Assembly (NCBI RefSeq): GCF_027942865.1
Contig: NC_134515.1
Location: forward strand, 13,679,227 to 13,743,226
Length of the DNA stretch: 64,000 nucleotides
Direction of reading: 5' to 3'
From: Odontesthes bonariensis
Taxonomy: Eukaryota > Chordata > Actinopteri > Atheriniformes > Atherinopsidae
Every line of letters begins with the position of its first letter. Position 1 is the first letter of the stretch. The translations under genes and the position numbers were made by a program. A model generated the notes under the pieces. It made no database searches. It was not told where the DNA came from and worked only from the letters and a program-made list of their open reading frames with translations. Positions 50,817 to 64,000 of this stretch are shown piece after piece.

Positions 50817-53800
50817 ATGGCTGAGAGGAGACGCATGAACTACAGCGTCCAAAGGGACATCCTGGATGAAGCAACAGTGGATGAAATGGCACAAAAGACC
50901 GTCTCAAAACCGTCTCTATGTGAGAAGATGAAAAAGTCAATGAGGTAAAGCATCTTAAAGGGACGCTTTGTAATTTCTTCCCCCATCTAGTGGTGCAATT
51001 TTATTTTGCAAAGTCGAATGAATTTGCTCTCTAGCGCCTCGCGTTTTCAAATGTGCGTTGCAACTTCTTGAACTACAGCAGGCGGTATGTGTCAAGATTC
51101 AAGAAGCTATATATTCAGACTCAAGGTCCATACAAACAAAAAGACATCAAGACACACAGTACAAAGGATTACATAACACACATACAACAACACTATAAAT
51201 ACAGATGACAGATAACATGTCAGATAACATAAGTTGACATAGCCTTTGGTGTGCAAGCAATGCAATTAGTCATATTCCGGGAGTTACCGGAAGTGACGTC
51301 GACGCAGCGTTAGCGTTAGCAGCAGTGTGTAGTTGCTATCTGGAAAGTGTTCTTTTAAATAAACTCCCGGTAAACTTACAAACTTTCTAATGCCTCGTTT
51401 TGTGAGTTAGGAGCTTATGTGTACCACGGCAGAAGTTTGGTGACAATCAATGCATTATTAGTGGGATAATTTACGAGATAAAATCTATTTACCATTAGCG
51501 CCAGTAATAAGCCATTCGGCGGACGTGACGTCAAAATGACGTCATTTCCGCTTGCAGGCCTGGCGTTGGGGAAAACGCGATTCGAAGTGCTTTATGTCCC
51601 TCTCGGCACTTCGTCGTTTTTCATAGACCGGAAGGACATGGCAGCCTCCATAGAGCTTGCCCGCTCTATGTAGATACAGACAAGTTATTCTTCACTCAGG
51701 AGGATAAGTGAGATTTTACACCAATGAGGACTAATTTATGAATGAATATGTTGATTTGAGCTAATAAATTACTTAATTTATTACATAGTGTCCCTTTAAT
51801 CAAACTTTCCTTTTCATATTTAGGGATTTGTTGTCTTGAATATTCTCCTTTTTTATCAAAGCACGAAGCATCCTGTAAATAAAGTCTGCATGCTCATGGT
51901 CAAGAAGTGGTCTTAGCTTAAAGTATTATATGTGTAAGATTTCCCCTCAAGAGAGAGCCTCTCACTCTAATAGATCAGATCATAAAACATTAACATTTCT
52001 TACCCATTACTTGATAGTAGAATCAACAGTTTATGAAACAAACCCTGCTTTTTATCATTTTGTTGCAATAGTACTGAAGTACGCCTGTAGATAGACATAG
52101 CATATGAGTACAATGTAAAAGTAGTTTAAATGTCCAAAATTGGCAAAAACACAATTTTTTTCCCATGTGGTCACATTTACAGTAAAATTGTTTTTCTGAA
52201 AATCTATATCAATGTACTATTTGGTACATTGAAATGAGCAGGTGAGTAGCAGAAGTAGTGAGTTAGTAAAATGTTTTACTTTGGCAGATGTAAGACAGTT
52301 TAAGAATCAAAGACATTCACTCTTTTTGTTATGTAAGTGTGTCCAGGGATCCATGGAGACACACTTAAAACTGGCAACAAGGATCTCAGGAAGACTTGAT
52401 TATACGAATGATTAAATGCAGCTGAAAAGATGAATACAGCATTTGATTCAGTCAGGCATGTGCTTAACAATAGTACACATATTGAGAATGGACTCCATAC
52501 ACTGGAATTACTGACCTAGCCTCAGCCACAGGAACATGGAAAAAAAACCTCACATATAGAGACCGAAGGCAGACGGCAAGTTGCACGTTTCAGGATCCAA
52601 GTGAGGTCTCCAATAGTTCAGTGACTGTTATGGATTGGAATTGTGTTGAAGGGCAAATTTGAGGGCAAATATACAATTTACTAGTAATTCTGAACAGCTA
52701 AGAAAAAAAAACTTAATTTCAAAAATTCATAAAAAAATGCATGAACTCTTTTTTTAGTAGGTGGGGGGAAAAAGTTGAGTCAACGACCTCCACCAGCAGA
52801 CCCTGGTGCCAGTATTAAAACAAAATACCAAAATGCATCCATAAAGTAGTTATTTTCTAAATGTCTGTTTTCATCTTCTCTGTCTGTCACTCATACCCAA
52901 ACTCAGATGCTCTGGTCCAAGGCTGAAGAAGTGCCTGCTGGAAAGTGTTCCCGTTGTGTCGTGGCTGCCTCGTTACTCCTTCAGGGAAAACGCGCTGGGT
53001 GATCTGGTCTCAGGAATCAGTGTGGGGATCATGCAGCTGCCGCAGGGTGAGATGGAGCTTCAATAAGGGAAATATTACAGAAACCCTAAAGGGTGTGGGT
53101 TAATACTTTCCATGATATGACTCTCTTATTACAGTACTGCAGAAAATCCTATTTATCCTCTTTTATCTCTGCAGGTATGGCCTATGCTTTGCTGGCAGCT
53201 GTTCCTCCAGTCTTTGGTCTATACTCCTCCTTCTACCCAGTTCTAATCTACTTTATCTTTGGCACATCCAAGCACATCTCAGTTGGTATGTAAATGATCA
53301 TTTGCTGTATCTTTACACTGAGCCATTTTGAAAGGTGCAAATTGATCCACCATCATGCATCAGTTGCCAGAGATGTTCTCTCTTTGCCACATTGATGTTT
53401 GTTAATGTTGTGAATCTGTAGAAAGCCTTTTGTGTCTTCTTCAGAAGCGGAACGAAAACTTTTGTATTATTTCCATGGATTTCACTTGAAGCAGTGGCAT
53501 GGCATGGCTATTTTTGGGGCTACATCAGCTGTGGCTATTACAACAGACAATTTACCTGAGCTGTTGAGTCTGATGAAGAAATCATATTCTCTGAGTTTCC
53601 TGCATAGAGTTTGCACTCTTTTGAAGTATAGACACACAATATATCATCTTTTGCCAAAATTCAAGGACAGAAGTCCCCCTTCTTGATCACTGGTAAGAAA
53701 GACAATCAGTTTCAGTAATCAGGCAATCTCTGGTACAATAATTCCAAAACTTCTGATATGCTTTCTCGTGGTAGATCACGAGAGTTTATATTTTAAACAA

Positions 53801-56800
53801 CTGCTGCATATATGTTCAAGCATAATACAGTAGAAATGACATGATTACAAGTTCTCACCATTACGTCCGCCCCTCTTCTCTCACTCATTTGAAAAAAAAA
53901 AGAAAAAGAATATACAAAAACTGCATGTGCAATGCAAGTTTCCTGTTTCCATATCACAACGTTGCAAGTTCTCTAACTTGGAAACTAAATGACCAAAATC
54001 CTCTTCTGAAATACATTTCTGAAAGCTCAGACTCAGATTTTAAAGACTGCAAAGAAAAGAAACCTGAGAAAGTGGTTCTCCATCAGCTTATAAGGCACCA
54101 ACAGACTGATGGGCATTATTTAATTTCCATCACAGAGACATTTCAAAGCAGTGACACAACAGTGAAATCAAATGTTTCCTCAATGAATTTAAATCTCTGT
54201 CTGTCTTTTCCAGGAACATATGCAGTGCTGAGCGTGATGATAGGGGGGGTGATAGAACGACTGGCTCCAGACTCAAACTTTATGATATGGGACAATGTGA
54301 CCAACTCCAGTATCATTGACGTTTTTAGTCGTGATGCAGAGAGGGTCAGAGTGGCTGCAGCCGTCACCTTTATGTCCGGATTGTTTCAGGTAAACATTAA
54401 AAGGCTGCAAATGAGCTAAAGTAATGAAGAAACTGCTTTGTAGTTCAATTGATAACATTTTTTGAATAAAGCACGAGAAAAGTTGGTCAAATGAAAATAG
54501 ATGTTCAGGTCATGTTTACATACGTTCAGTTGGCTGCTTTGTAACCTCCATATACTTTCTCAATTCGTTGCATGTGTGTAGATCCTGCTCGGTCTGATCC
54601 AGTTTGGTTTCGTGGTGACCTACCTATCAGACCCGCTGGTCCGAGGTTACACCACGGGAGCTGCCATCCACGTCATCGTGTCCCAGCTCAAATACACCTT
54701 TGGTATCAACCCTTTGAGATACAGTGGACCTCTTTCATTGATATATGTAAGAAAGATTATCAGCAAGTTTTCAAAATTTTCTTTGATATTGCATAATGAG
54801 ACCTCAGATGCACTTTGACTACAATGAGCACTACGTGATAAAGGTGGCATAACTGAACTATTTAATGTGCATAGAGATATACAAACCACAAATGCACTCA
54901 ACTCACATTTGCAACAAACAGAAAAGCCAGAGTTCGTCTGCAAACAGCCCTGGGGTAACATGCCAGATGTGAACCACAAACCTTTAAACTCCATCTGGCA
55001 GTATAAACAGGGAAATAGGATCCTGTCTCATGTTCACTTCATTAGAAACCCTTTTTATTGCTAGTTCATAGTCTGTGGAGTTAGCATGAGAAAGCCATTT
55101 TCCATTCTTCACGTGTGAATCCTTACGACTTTCCTGTTGTGCTCCTTTCACAGACACATTTAAGTCATCATTGTACTCTCTTTTTTCCACTTAGACTGTG
55201 CTGGAGCTGTGCTATCTCCTTCCGCAGACAAACATCGGCACTCTTGTGGTCAGCATTGTTTCCATAATTGGTCTTATCCTCGCTAAAGAGCTCAACACAT
55301 ACTTGAGTAAAAAACTACCCGTTCCCATACCTGTGGAGCTGGTCGCTGTGAGTATACAGGGACACTTAAAACACACGAAACACATCTGTGGACAGTGTAA
55401 TATATCTCCTGTATCTGTTTTTCCAGGTTGTTATTGCTACAGTCATCTCTTGGCAAGTTGACTTAGAGGGGAGATACGGAGTGGATGTGGTGGGAATGAT
55501 TCCCTCAGGGTCAGAACCACACACACACACACACACACACACAGTTACAAGACTGTTTGCTACCACTCAAGATAGGTAAAGTTTGTAATGGCCCCTTTTC
55601 TCTGCTTTGTCCCTGTGTGTCAGGCTTCAGCCACCTGTTATCCCAGCTGTGTCTCTGTTTGGCCAGGTGATCGGGGACGCTTTTGCTCTGTCTGTTGTTG
55701 GTTATGGCATCGCCATCTCTCTGGGACGAATATTTGCACTGAAATATGGCTACAAAGTGGACAGCAACCAGGTAGTGAGGAGACAAACAGATACAAAGAT
55801 GAACTGCTTCAGTGCACGGTGTATAAAATGTGTTTTTTGTGGTTCAGGAACTAATCGCTCTGGGCTTGAGTAACTCCATCGGAGGAATTTTCCAGTGTTT
55901 TGCCATCAGTTGCTCCATGTCTCGCAGCATGGTTCAGGAGAGCACGGGAGGGAAAACTCAGGTTGGTGTGGATGCTTGTTATTCTGTTGAAGTGCCCCTG
56001 AGCAAGCTTTGTTCCTACCTGACAAAGTTATGTTTTATAGATTCACACCTCTTCAGGTATGCAGCAAGAGGTCACTCCTGCCAGCAACAATAAGAACTAC
56101 TCAATGACCATTTGTTGTCTTTATTTTATCTATTTTTTTGACAATATAAAATCACTTTAAAGATTCATAAAGTTTTATTCAATTGAATATGTACTCTACA
56201 TTAGTTTTAGAACGTTGTTTACCAAAAAACAGTGATAAGTGAAAGTGTAAACTGTGTATAATGCAAATGAAATCAAAATACTAGGATTTAGAATCATTTA
56301 ACCATATCTTTTATTGAAAATAGTACAAAGACAGTAACATGCTGAAGCTGACAAAATTATATAGTTTTAATAAAAACATTCCAGTTTGATGTAAACAGCA
56401 GAAAGTAATAGTAGAATGAAATTCAGTAAAGCTGTGGATTTGAAAGTGAACCTTTTTCCATTCTACTTGATAAATATAGACTGTTGCAATATCATGTGAG
56501 TAAAAAGTAGTTTGGCATAGTCTTACTGAAATAAGCAAGGCCTTCCCTGAAGAAGATGTTGCTTGAATTGCAGAATTCGTGGCTCCAAAGCCTGCACATA
56601 TTGTTCCACCATGGCCGCCGCCTGAGGACAGCAAATATCATGGCCGGTCACTGATGGATTTTTAATGTCCTTATCTTTGTCTTTGGCTCGTTGATCTTTT
56701 GTTATGCTACATGAAAGATGAAATGATGACATTCTTTGTAATTTTATGTTTAGTCTTTCAAAGACTGGTGAATCCCTCTCCAGGTTTACTTCTTAGGGCC

Positions 56801-59800
56801 TCTCCGACATCCTTTTTTTTTTTAAATCCTGTGATCTAGTTTGCATTTGTGCTACTTCTCCTGTGGCAACTCCATCCACCTGGAACATTTTTAAAAATGT
56901 GACCTTTTTAACCATTTTCAAACTTTAAAATTAGGTATCACGGAAATATTTTTCACATAATTGATTGTCAAAATAATAATAAGCAAGATTTAGCAAGCAG
57001 GTAGATTAATATACAAATATTGATTTGCTAAAAGGTCAAATTGATCAAAACTAACAACACCATTGATTAGCAAAGGCCCATGGGAGAGAAGAGAAGAGGT
57101 GAGGCTTTAACTGATGCTTCACTGACTCCTCTTACAAACATGCTCCAGTTCACACTCATAACCACTGCATCAGTCTCCTTATTGTTTCTCTTTATCGGTC
57201 TTCTTTCAATCTCTTTCACTTGATATCCATTCATCATGTGTCTATTTTCTTCCTCCCTTTACTGCAGGTTGCGGGGGCTCTATCAGCAGTAATTATCCTT
57301 TTCATCACACTCTGGATCGGCGCTCTCTTTGAAGATCTGCCCAAGGTACAGTGTGTGCTTGTGTTCAAGTGTTAGCATGCACAATCATAAGCATGTGTGC
57401 AAGGCTGAATAGGAATGTGTGCAAAATTATGAGGCCTTCTCAATGCCCAGCCCAAGTGAAAAACACATCACACATGTGTTGCTATAACGTGACTGGATAC
57501 TTCTTCAGCTTCTAAAGCTTCTACCTACTAAGAAAAAAAAAAGAGGAAGAGAGATGCATTAACAACCTCTGCAAAAGATTTTCATTGTCAAGCACGCTGA
57601 GTGGATGATAAATAATACTTTGCAGTTCATAACATAAAGCACATAAGCTTTGATAGTTAATTCAATATTCATGATTTTCTACATCAAACAGAAATTAAGA
57701 CCTCACTTAAACGGTGAGATGTTAATCTCAAACATGTTTCAGGACTCCAGCACTGTGATTAATTGTTCTCTGTTTAATTTTGCAGGCGGTGCTGGCTGCC
57801 ATCATCTTTGTTAATCTTCATGGCATGATGAAGCAATTCTTGGATATCCCTGCTCTGTGGAGGAGCAACAAAATAGACATGGTGAGTGTGCCAAAAAGTA
57901 GGCAAGGAATCTGGTTAATAAGGCAAACATACTGTAGATTCCTTAATATTAACATCCTATGCTTCAAATGTATCTTTTTCTGTGTCTTTTCACCTCTTTC
58001 TGTCCTGACAGACCATATGATCGCTAATACTGGTTTTCCACACTCAATCTATTTTCCTTTGAGTATGCAGACATGCAGATTATGTGATCATGTATGGTCA
58101 ATGCCAACCCACATTTTCACTAAGTGATGATGTTGCAGTACCATGTGTCGTACTTTATGTACACACATTACACACCGTTGATTTTAGAGGGATGAGGGCA
58201 AGTGGATGGTGTTAGTCCCCTGGCTCTCATCAAAGAGAAACTGGATTGAGGATATGGCTCTTGGTCTTTTCTTTTCACATTTCTACTTCTTTTTATCAAA
58301 GTCTTTATAAATGATCTCTTGGAAATGGGTTTGGGATTTTCTGGTAACTGACATAACAAGTGTGACAGTAAATTAGTCAATGGGTAAATTCTTTGAAGTG
58401 TGAGTGGAGCACAAGTACATAACCTTTCCATTGGTGCCAAAATAGTCCAGCTTCAACTTTTCCTTCTTGCTCTTTTGCAATGAGTTTTACATTAAAGGAC
58501 CAGTATATACACTGCAACATTGCTCATCATCCTGTCTGTCTCCAGCTGGTCTGGGTGGCCACCTTCCTCCTCACGGTGCTGTTGAACCCTGATCTGGGAC
58601 TAGCTGCTTCCATTGCCTTCTCCATACTCACGGTCATCTTCAGGACGCAGCTGTAAGGAGACATGACTATCAAGTCCCTCACATACACACCCACACAGTT
58701 ATAAACTTCATGCTAAATCACAGTTTTCACATTGTGAGAGTCTGCAGCAGTTGTTGCACCACAAACATGCCAACAGTGTATACACAAGTGAGTGACAAAG
58801 GAGAGGATTACTCAAACTCCCACTTCTGTTTCATGAAAAACTAATCCCTTGAAAAATTTCCTTTTTATAAAAACAGGCTAGGTGCATTAATTGTGATCTG
58901 CCTAGCTTCTGTCACAAGTCTGTATCTATATTTCTCCTCAAGACTACATTAAACCATAAGGTATTCCAAATGTGTTAATATTTGTTTTTTTATTTGTATT
59001 TCAGACCCAAATACTCCCTGTTAGGACAGATGCCAGACACTGATATTTACAAGCCAATGGAGGAATATGATTCGGTACCTGTATACTACAAATATACTTA
59101 AAGCAGTGAATGAGTATTGGAGATACAATATCATTAGAACAACTTTCAAAAATAAATGCAACCAATAAAAAAACCTGTGGTAGTATCCTGACCTCTGTCT
59201 AAGGGGCCACACCACACTTAATTAAAGCTCAATTCATGTGAGTTGAGTGTGAAAATGTTATTTTTCACCATATTTAACATAATTATTTATTCAACTTCAA
59301 TTTTAACATTCAACCAATGCCATTGTCCAGTCTGATAGATAAGAACTGCTCAATACTTTACTGCACATATGATAATATTTAGTTCAAATGTCATTTTTGC
59401 CAATTTCAGAAGATCTTTTTTTTTCAAATTAGTGACTTAACAAAGAGAAGTTACTGCTGTTCAGTATTTTTTTATTTTCTTTTTTTTGCATTTAAATATC
59501 ACATTTAGCCTTTTATAAAGCAAGCGTAGGATACATTTTGAATAAGGAATTAATGAACACAATACATCATGAAAAAGCACAAAGGCACTACAGCTGAGTG
59601 AATTATTTTCTCTCATCTATCATGTTGCAAAGTTTTAGTGTAATCGGTTACAGTTACTGTGGGACTTTGCTCACCCTCCAGCACTTTATTGTTCTTGGTC
59701 CAGCAGGACAGTCAGACAAAATATCTATCAATAAGATTTAAGTGTGAACTTAAATTCGTTCTTATGCCACAGGGTCTGCAAATCTTTCAACAGCCACTGG

Positions 59801-62800
59801 AAGAGTTTCCTTTTAATTATGTGCACCTATTAGGTATTTGCTTGAGGGTTTTTTTGTCTTCTGAATGTGACGATGTATCTCTGCTAGTGTAGGAAATAAA
59901 GAAAGCATTTTTGTTAACGTTCACTTCATCATTTACTGATTTTAGGTCAAGCAGGTGCCGGGAATTTTAATCTTTCGTTCCTCCGCCACACTCTACTTTG
60001 CCAATGCTGAGATGTACCAAGAAGCCCTGGGAAAGAAGGTGAGGATACAAACACACACACACAATCTTAAAGCATGCAAATATATTCTAGTCGACCCCTG
60101 AAATGAGCGTAATGGACTATCTTTTGCCTGACTATAAAACCAGGGTTTAATCCTTGAATAGTGCTTTTGAGAAGTGACAACAACATTTTTCCTCAAAATT
60201 CCTCTTATTTTCAAATTATCACCACAGACACAACACAGGAGGAATATTAGTTATCGTTTATATATTAATGGGGTTGCCTCCGAAAAAGCAGTATCAGACA
60301 CACAAACTCATCCTGGTGGGCACACAAACCCTGATTTCACGAACTAAAGACGACAGTTACGCACATACTCTCAAAGGAAGAAACAACTAACTCCAGCAGC
60401 AATCTATCTTGTCACTGTTTCCGTGCAATTAACTCCCCTCTTACAAACATCATTTCTGACACACTAATAACTGAAGAGACATGTCTCCAATTCACACATC
60501 ACAACTCTGACAGACATTGTTCAAAATGTCATCCCACTATTTTCTCTTCTCCTTTCTTCTCTTCAACTTTTTTTTTTAAACACCCCATCCCCCGCTCCTC
60601 TTGCCACCCCCCCACCTTTCTCCTCCTCTTCTGTCACATCTCTTTGGGTTAAATGCGAAGACAAATCGAGGGAAGGTGGACAAAAGATGACAAAAGACAA
60701 CGAGATGGGGGGGGGGGGTGTAGAGACAGAGTCAGGGAGGTAGATAATGGAACGTCTCATTCATTAAAATGTCAGCATGTCAAAGCCACAGGGTTGCTCT
60801 GTTGCTTATGCATATCGATGCACCAATATAAGCTATCATTAAGCAGTCTGGCAGAGGTTGAAGGATTGTTTGCAAGGTGAGAAATTGCCATCAAAGGAAT
60901 TGTGGTCATTTCTTGTATCTGATTAAGCGTTTCTATTCCATCAGCCAGCGTGACATGTAGACGGCTCAAACAGCACGAGGTTGCTGGGGGAATTTAGGAT
61001 TATTTACTGCTTGTTCTCACTGGTTGTATCTAAGCTGATGGCTTGCACTTAAGTAGGCATGAGTGCTTTAATAGCAACAATTAGTGATGTCATGCAATTT
61101 TAATATTAATTGGTATTATTCCAGTTTGAGGACAAAAGAAGGGTTTAATAATTAAGTCAGTTCTCATCCACCTTTGAGTGGACATCTTATTTATAAAATT
61201 ACACATGAATTAGAAGTTAAATATCTGATGGTTTTGATTACTTAACAATACTTTTGTTTTTCCGTGCATTTACTGTGACCTCATTTATTCCCTGAGGTTA
61301 CAAATGATGTTTGCTCAAACACTTCTAAAAATAGTTGAAGTGAAAAAGATTTCAGTGTAATGATGAAATCAGTTTTACCAGCTCTCAACAAAGTTGTCGA
61401 GGTGACCGGCATTTAATAGAATAAGATATCCTTGTCTTGGCACCGTCATTTTAAAACAATGTTGATTAAGTATGATGTGTGACACAGCTGCTTCATTTAA
61501 TCATTGTTTTGTTGCAGCCTAAGACCCAAAATACTTTCCCAAAGAGCATTCAGTGGTGTATCCTCACTGATAACTCATCTGTAAAGGCCTCCTCTGTACT
61601 CGATCGTCTCTCTTCCAGGTGTGTCTTATTAACTGACACGTCCTTAGGCTGCGGCTACACGAAAACGTTTTTCACTGTAAACGATACTTTTTCTTATCGT
61701 TTCGCTGTCGCGGCCACACGGAGCCGGCGTTCCCATTACCCCAAAACGATAGTTTTTGAAAACGGGTTCCAGAGTGGGAAAGTTTGAAAACGGCCTCGTT
61801 TCGTTTCCATTGTTACAGCTAAAACGTTTTTGCGTCAGTCACACGTTGACGCTGTGAGCCAATTTTAACACTTCTCTATCGTCTTACAGCGTGGCGTGAC
61901 ACAGTGGCGTGTGTACTGCATCGTTTCATCGTTTTCATCCGTTTTCGTCTGGACCTGAGTCTTTACAGCAGCGCGTTGTCGTGCGGTCGCAAGAATTTTC
62001 GTACCCGTTTTCAAAAAAAACCTCGTTTCGTTTTCGTGTAGCCGTAGCCTGAGAAAAGATGGCTGTGAATAATTTACGAGTCAGGAGGACCCCGAGGGGT
62101 GATGACGAGGCTGAAAATAGACAAATGGAGACTGTCCTCCTTCCCAAAACATGCCCAAGGGTTGTATGTTCATGCAGGCAAATATGTCCAATAATATGCA
62201 ACCTTTAATGTTTGTGAGAGCAACTCCATGTCAAGTGTAACAATGCCATCCACGACTCTGACTGTTGCATTGTAAAAAGAGTTTATGTTAGCCCTAACCA
62301 TGATTTTTTTAACCCTATACAACTAATGTTATTGTCTGAACACAAGTGGGAAGTAGTAGCTGTCACACAATAGTCTTGATCTTGCTTCATATAACGACAA
62401 ATGGTTAAAAGCTCTACACATAGCCATTCACCCCAAAAGACTAGCAAATGACATCACCTCCGATGTGGAAACATTCGGATGGGTCATATTTCCCTAAAGT
62501 CCCGCATGGAGGGGCGGTATTGTGCATCGTCAGTAATATGAAGGTCTTAAACACACTTCTTGATAGACAAGATTCTTTCAGGTTGTTTGAAATGTAAAAA
62601 AAATAAGCATTTTATAAAGTTCAGGGATTTCAAAATCTGAGTTACACAACTCAGAGTCTGGGAAAATTGTAGACATGTGTTCAATGTTGTGGATTCCAAG
62701 AAACTCATTTCATTCCTGTGACACCAGATTTCTCAAATGAAGGCAACTCAGACTTTTGTTTAATGACCTGTGGTTGTGTCTCATTTGGTCTCTACAAGCT

Positions 62801-63580
62801 TGTAGTCACTCCCCCAGGCTGCCAGACCTGTTTTGCTTGTTTATTTTGGACAGCAGAATTATTTTAGCAGGTATGACTCGCTTGACGACCCTGATGGAGA
62901 GTTTGTGTTTCTCTGATCCCTAATATGCCTCACCTTACATTGTTACCATCAGCATACAGAAATAACTTCAGAAAGTAATAAAAACTCTCTCTCTCCACAT
63001 TTGTTATAATGCTGTCTTGCCATTGTTTCAACCAATCTATACAGGACATTTTCCAACAAAACTTAATCTAAACCTCACATGTGATTTTCTCTGTTTCTTT
63101 CAGTCTGGCATTGATATTACAAAGATCCTGTCCGCAAAGAAAAAACTTGAGGCCAAAAGAAAGAGGCATGATAAGAAAAATGCCAAGAAAGCCAAGAAGG
63201 AGCTCCAGAGGAATGGAGTGGACATGGTGAGAATAACCTAACTCCAGACACATGGCAGAGGAAGATTTGTGTAACTCGGCTTGATTGAAAAAGGTTGAGG
63301 AAAATCCTTCCAAAAAAGAAATTCAGCAAACCACACTTTGATGATCATGTGACTTCCAGATCTGGAAACATTTTGATCCTGATTAATGCCCAGATGGTGC
63401 TTTATCTTTAACTTTCTGTCATGTCTCTTCCAGCAGGGGGAGCCAAAATTTGAGCAGCAGAATGACATTGCTGTCATTAACGTGGACGCTGAGCCTGACC
63501 CCTCGCTGCCAAGAGCCATAGTCCTGGACCTCAGCCCTGTTAACTTCCTGGACACAGTGGGGGTCAAGACACTACGAAGT
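50817..63580 (+). CDS. slc26a6: SLC26A6 anion exchanger, 5' complete, 3' cut by window
   Basis: SLC26A6 exchanges Cl- for HCO3-, oxalate, formate or sulfate at apical membranes of gut and kidney. Coding exons are 50817-50944, 52907-53046, 53175-53285, 54214-54389, 54582-54746, 55195-55347, 55427-55509, 55624-55771, 55848-55961, 57268-57345, 57786-57881, 58546-58652, 59005-59074, 59946-60038, 63104-63226 and 63434-63580, covering 644 residues. The start is [14 protein letters not shown]. Family landmarks are [20 protein letters not shown], the signature [35 protein letters not shown], the anion-site segment [17 protein letters not shown], and the STAS strand [20 protein letters not shown]. Sequons NVT and NSS (N154, N157) lie in the second extracellular loop. 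Exon 15 encodes the lysine-rich STAS insert ([18 protein letters not shown]), as in human SLC26A6. The remaining STAS and C-terminal exons lie beyond 64000. Confidence 0.95.
50959..51795. mobile_element. 837-bp TTAA-flanked non-autonomous DNA transposon
   Basis: The ends are inverted repeats: AGGGACGCTTTGTAA at the left and TTACATAGTGTCCCT at the right, with 2 mismatches in 15. TTAA stands immediately outside both (50955-50958 and 51796-51799). TTAA target duplication is typical of piggyBac and Kolobok elements. No transposase ORF is present. It sits in the first intron of slc26a6, and its GC-richer interior contrasts with the flanks. Confidence 0.75.
55518..55543 (+). repeat. (CA)13 microsatellite next to a splice donor
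   Basis: The run starts 9 bases after the exon 7 end of slc26a6 (55509) in a 114-base intron. Confidence 0.95.
60557..60720. repeat. Polypyrimidine then polypurine low-complexity tract with G run
   Basis: A C/T-rich stretch (about 60557-60650) is followed by an A/G-rich stretch containing a G run near 60706-60718. It lies in slc26a6 intron 14. It resembles sequences that adopt triplex or quadruplex forms, which is an inference. Confidence 0.5.
61647..62050. mobile_element. 404-bp inverted-repeat MITE
   Basis: The left end is GGCTGCGGCTACACGAAAAC and the right end is its reverse complement with one mismatch (GTTTTCGTGTAGCCGTAGCC, then T at 62050). The flanks read TTA at the left and TGA at the right, which suggests a 3-bp TWA duplication as in PIF/Harbinger; a hAT origin cannot be excluded. 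The interior has repeated CGTTTTC/GAAAACG motifs and no coding capacity. It lies in slc26a6 intron 14. Confidence 0.75.
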
Positions 63581-64000
63581 GTAAGAGCGTGCCAATCACA
63601 TGCAAGGGCACAAAGATGGAAGAAAAACTTCATTTTGATTATTAAAAAGATTTTAAGTTAAATGTTTAAGCAACAAGTCTGGGGAAAAAAATCAACTTTT
63701 CTTTATGTTCTACATTAGTTTACAGTTATTTAATCAGTGCTTTGACAAAACTGCTGCAATTCTTTCCTTTGTCCCCAAAATAAACACTTAACCAAACACT
63801 GATATTTTCTTGTAACCGAGGCATCACAAACACTTCAAGCCTGCCTTTTTCTTCTCTAACTACAACTAGAACAATACTCTATCTGTCCCTCAGTCCTTTT
63901 TCTTGTCATTTTTTTCCCTCAAGCATTCAATTACAGTAAATTGGATTGTCAGACTAATTAGATGATCCTGAATCAGATGTTTGCTCTGTGCTTCTGCGTC

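Noticed and set aside
53432-53686. 84-aa plus-strand ORF between slc26a6 exons 3 and 4
   Set aside because: Including it would break the SLC26 membrane domain; exon 3 joins 54214 directly in phase.

Overview
This is a vertebrate nuclear segment, almost certainly from a teleost fish. Genes are split into many short GT-AG exons, introns are compact, and interspersed repeats of teleost type are present. CELSR3 lies upstream of SLC26A6 in the same orientation, as it does in mammals, but SLC26A6 is tandemly duplicated as is known in fish.

Layout. 1-8762 (+): the last eight coding exons of celsr3, from TM6 to the stop codon. 8763-13871: 3' UTR and intergenic DNA. 14347-17739 (-): a four-exon gene of unknown function encoding a small BED-like zinc finger plus coiled-coil protein. 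18235-18430: a CCAAT-rich promoter shared by, or next to, the divergent gene wdr6. 18695-25368 (+): wdr6, six coding exons, including one very large exon and a GC-AG intron. 29272-31148 (+): a three-exon gene for a proline-rich protein that I do not recognise. 32029-45601 (+): a complete, diverged slc26a6-like anion exchanger of 18 coding exons and 671 aa. 49958-50589 (-): possible exons of an unidentified antisense gene. 50817-63580 (+): a second, more conventional slc26a6, complete at the 5' end and running off the window in its STAS domain.

How the genes relate. celsr3 is a planar-polarity adhesion GPCR. wdr6 is the partner of the tRNA 2'-O-methyltransferase FTSJ1. The two slc26a6 copies are apical Cl-/HCO3-/oxalate/sulfate exchangers, which in fish serve gut bicarbonate secretion and renal sulfate excretion. 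These genes do not form a pathway; the linkage is inherited synteny. The two slc26a6 copies share identical lengths for eleven exons, so they arose by tandem duplication. They differ in exon 5, in N-glycosylation sequons and in the lysine-rich insert of the STAS domain.

Mobile and structural DNA. There is an 837-bp TTAA-flanked element 14 bp inside the first intron of the second slc26a6, a 404-bp inverted-repeat element in a later intron of the same gene, and a decayed LINE reverse-transcriptase fragment in a wdr6 intron. Several older teleost repeats, microsatellites next to splice sites, and three perfect short hairpins were also found. I saw no tRNA, rRNA, CRISPR array or prokaryotic feature.
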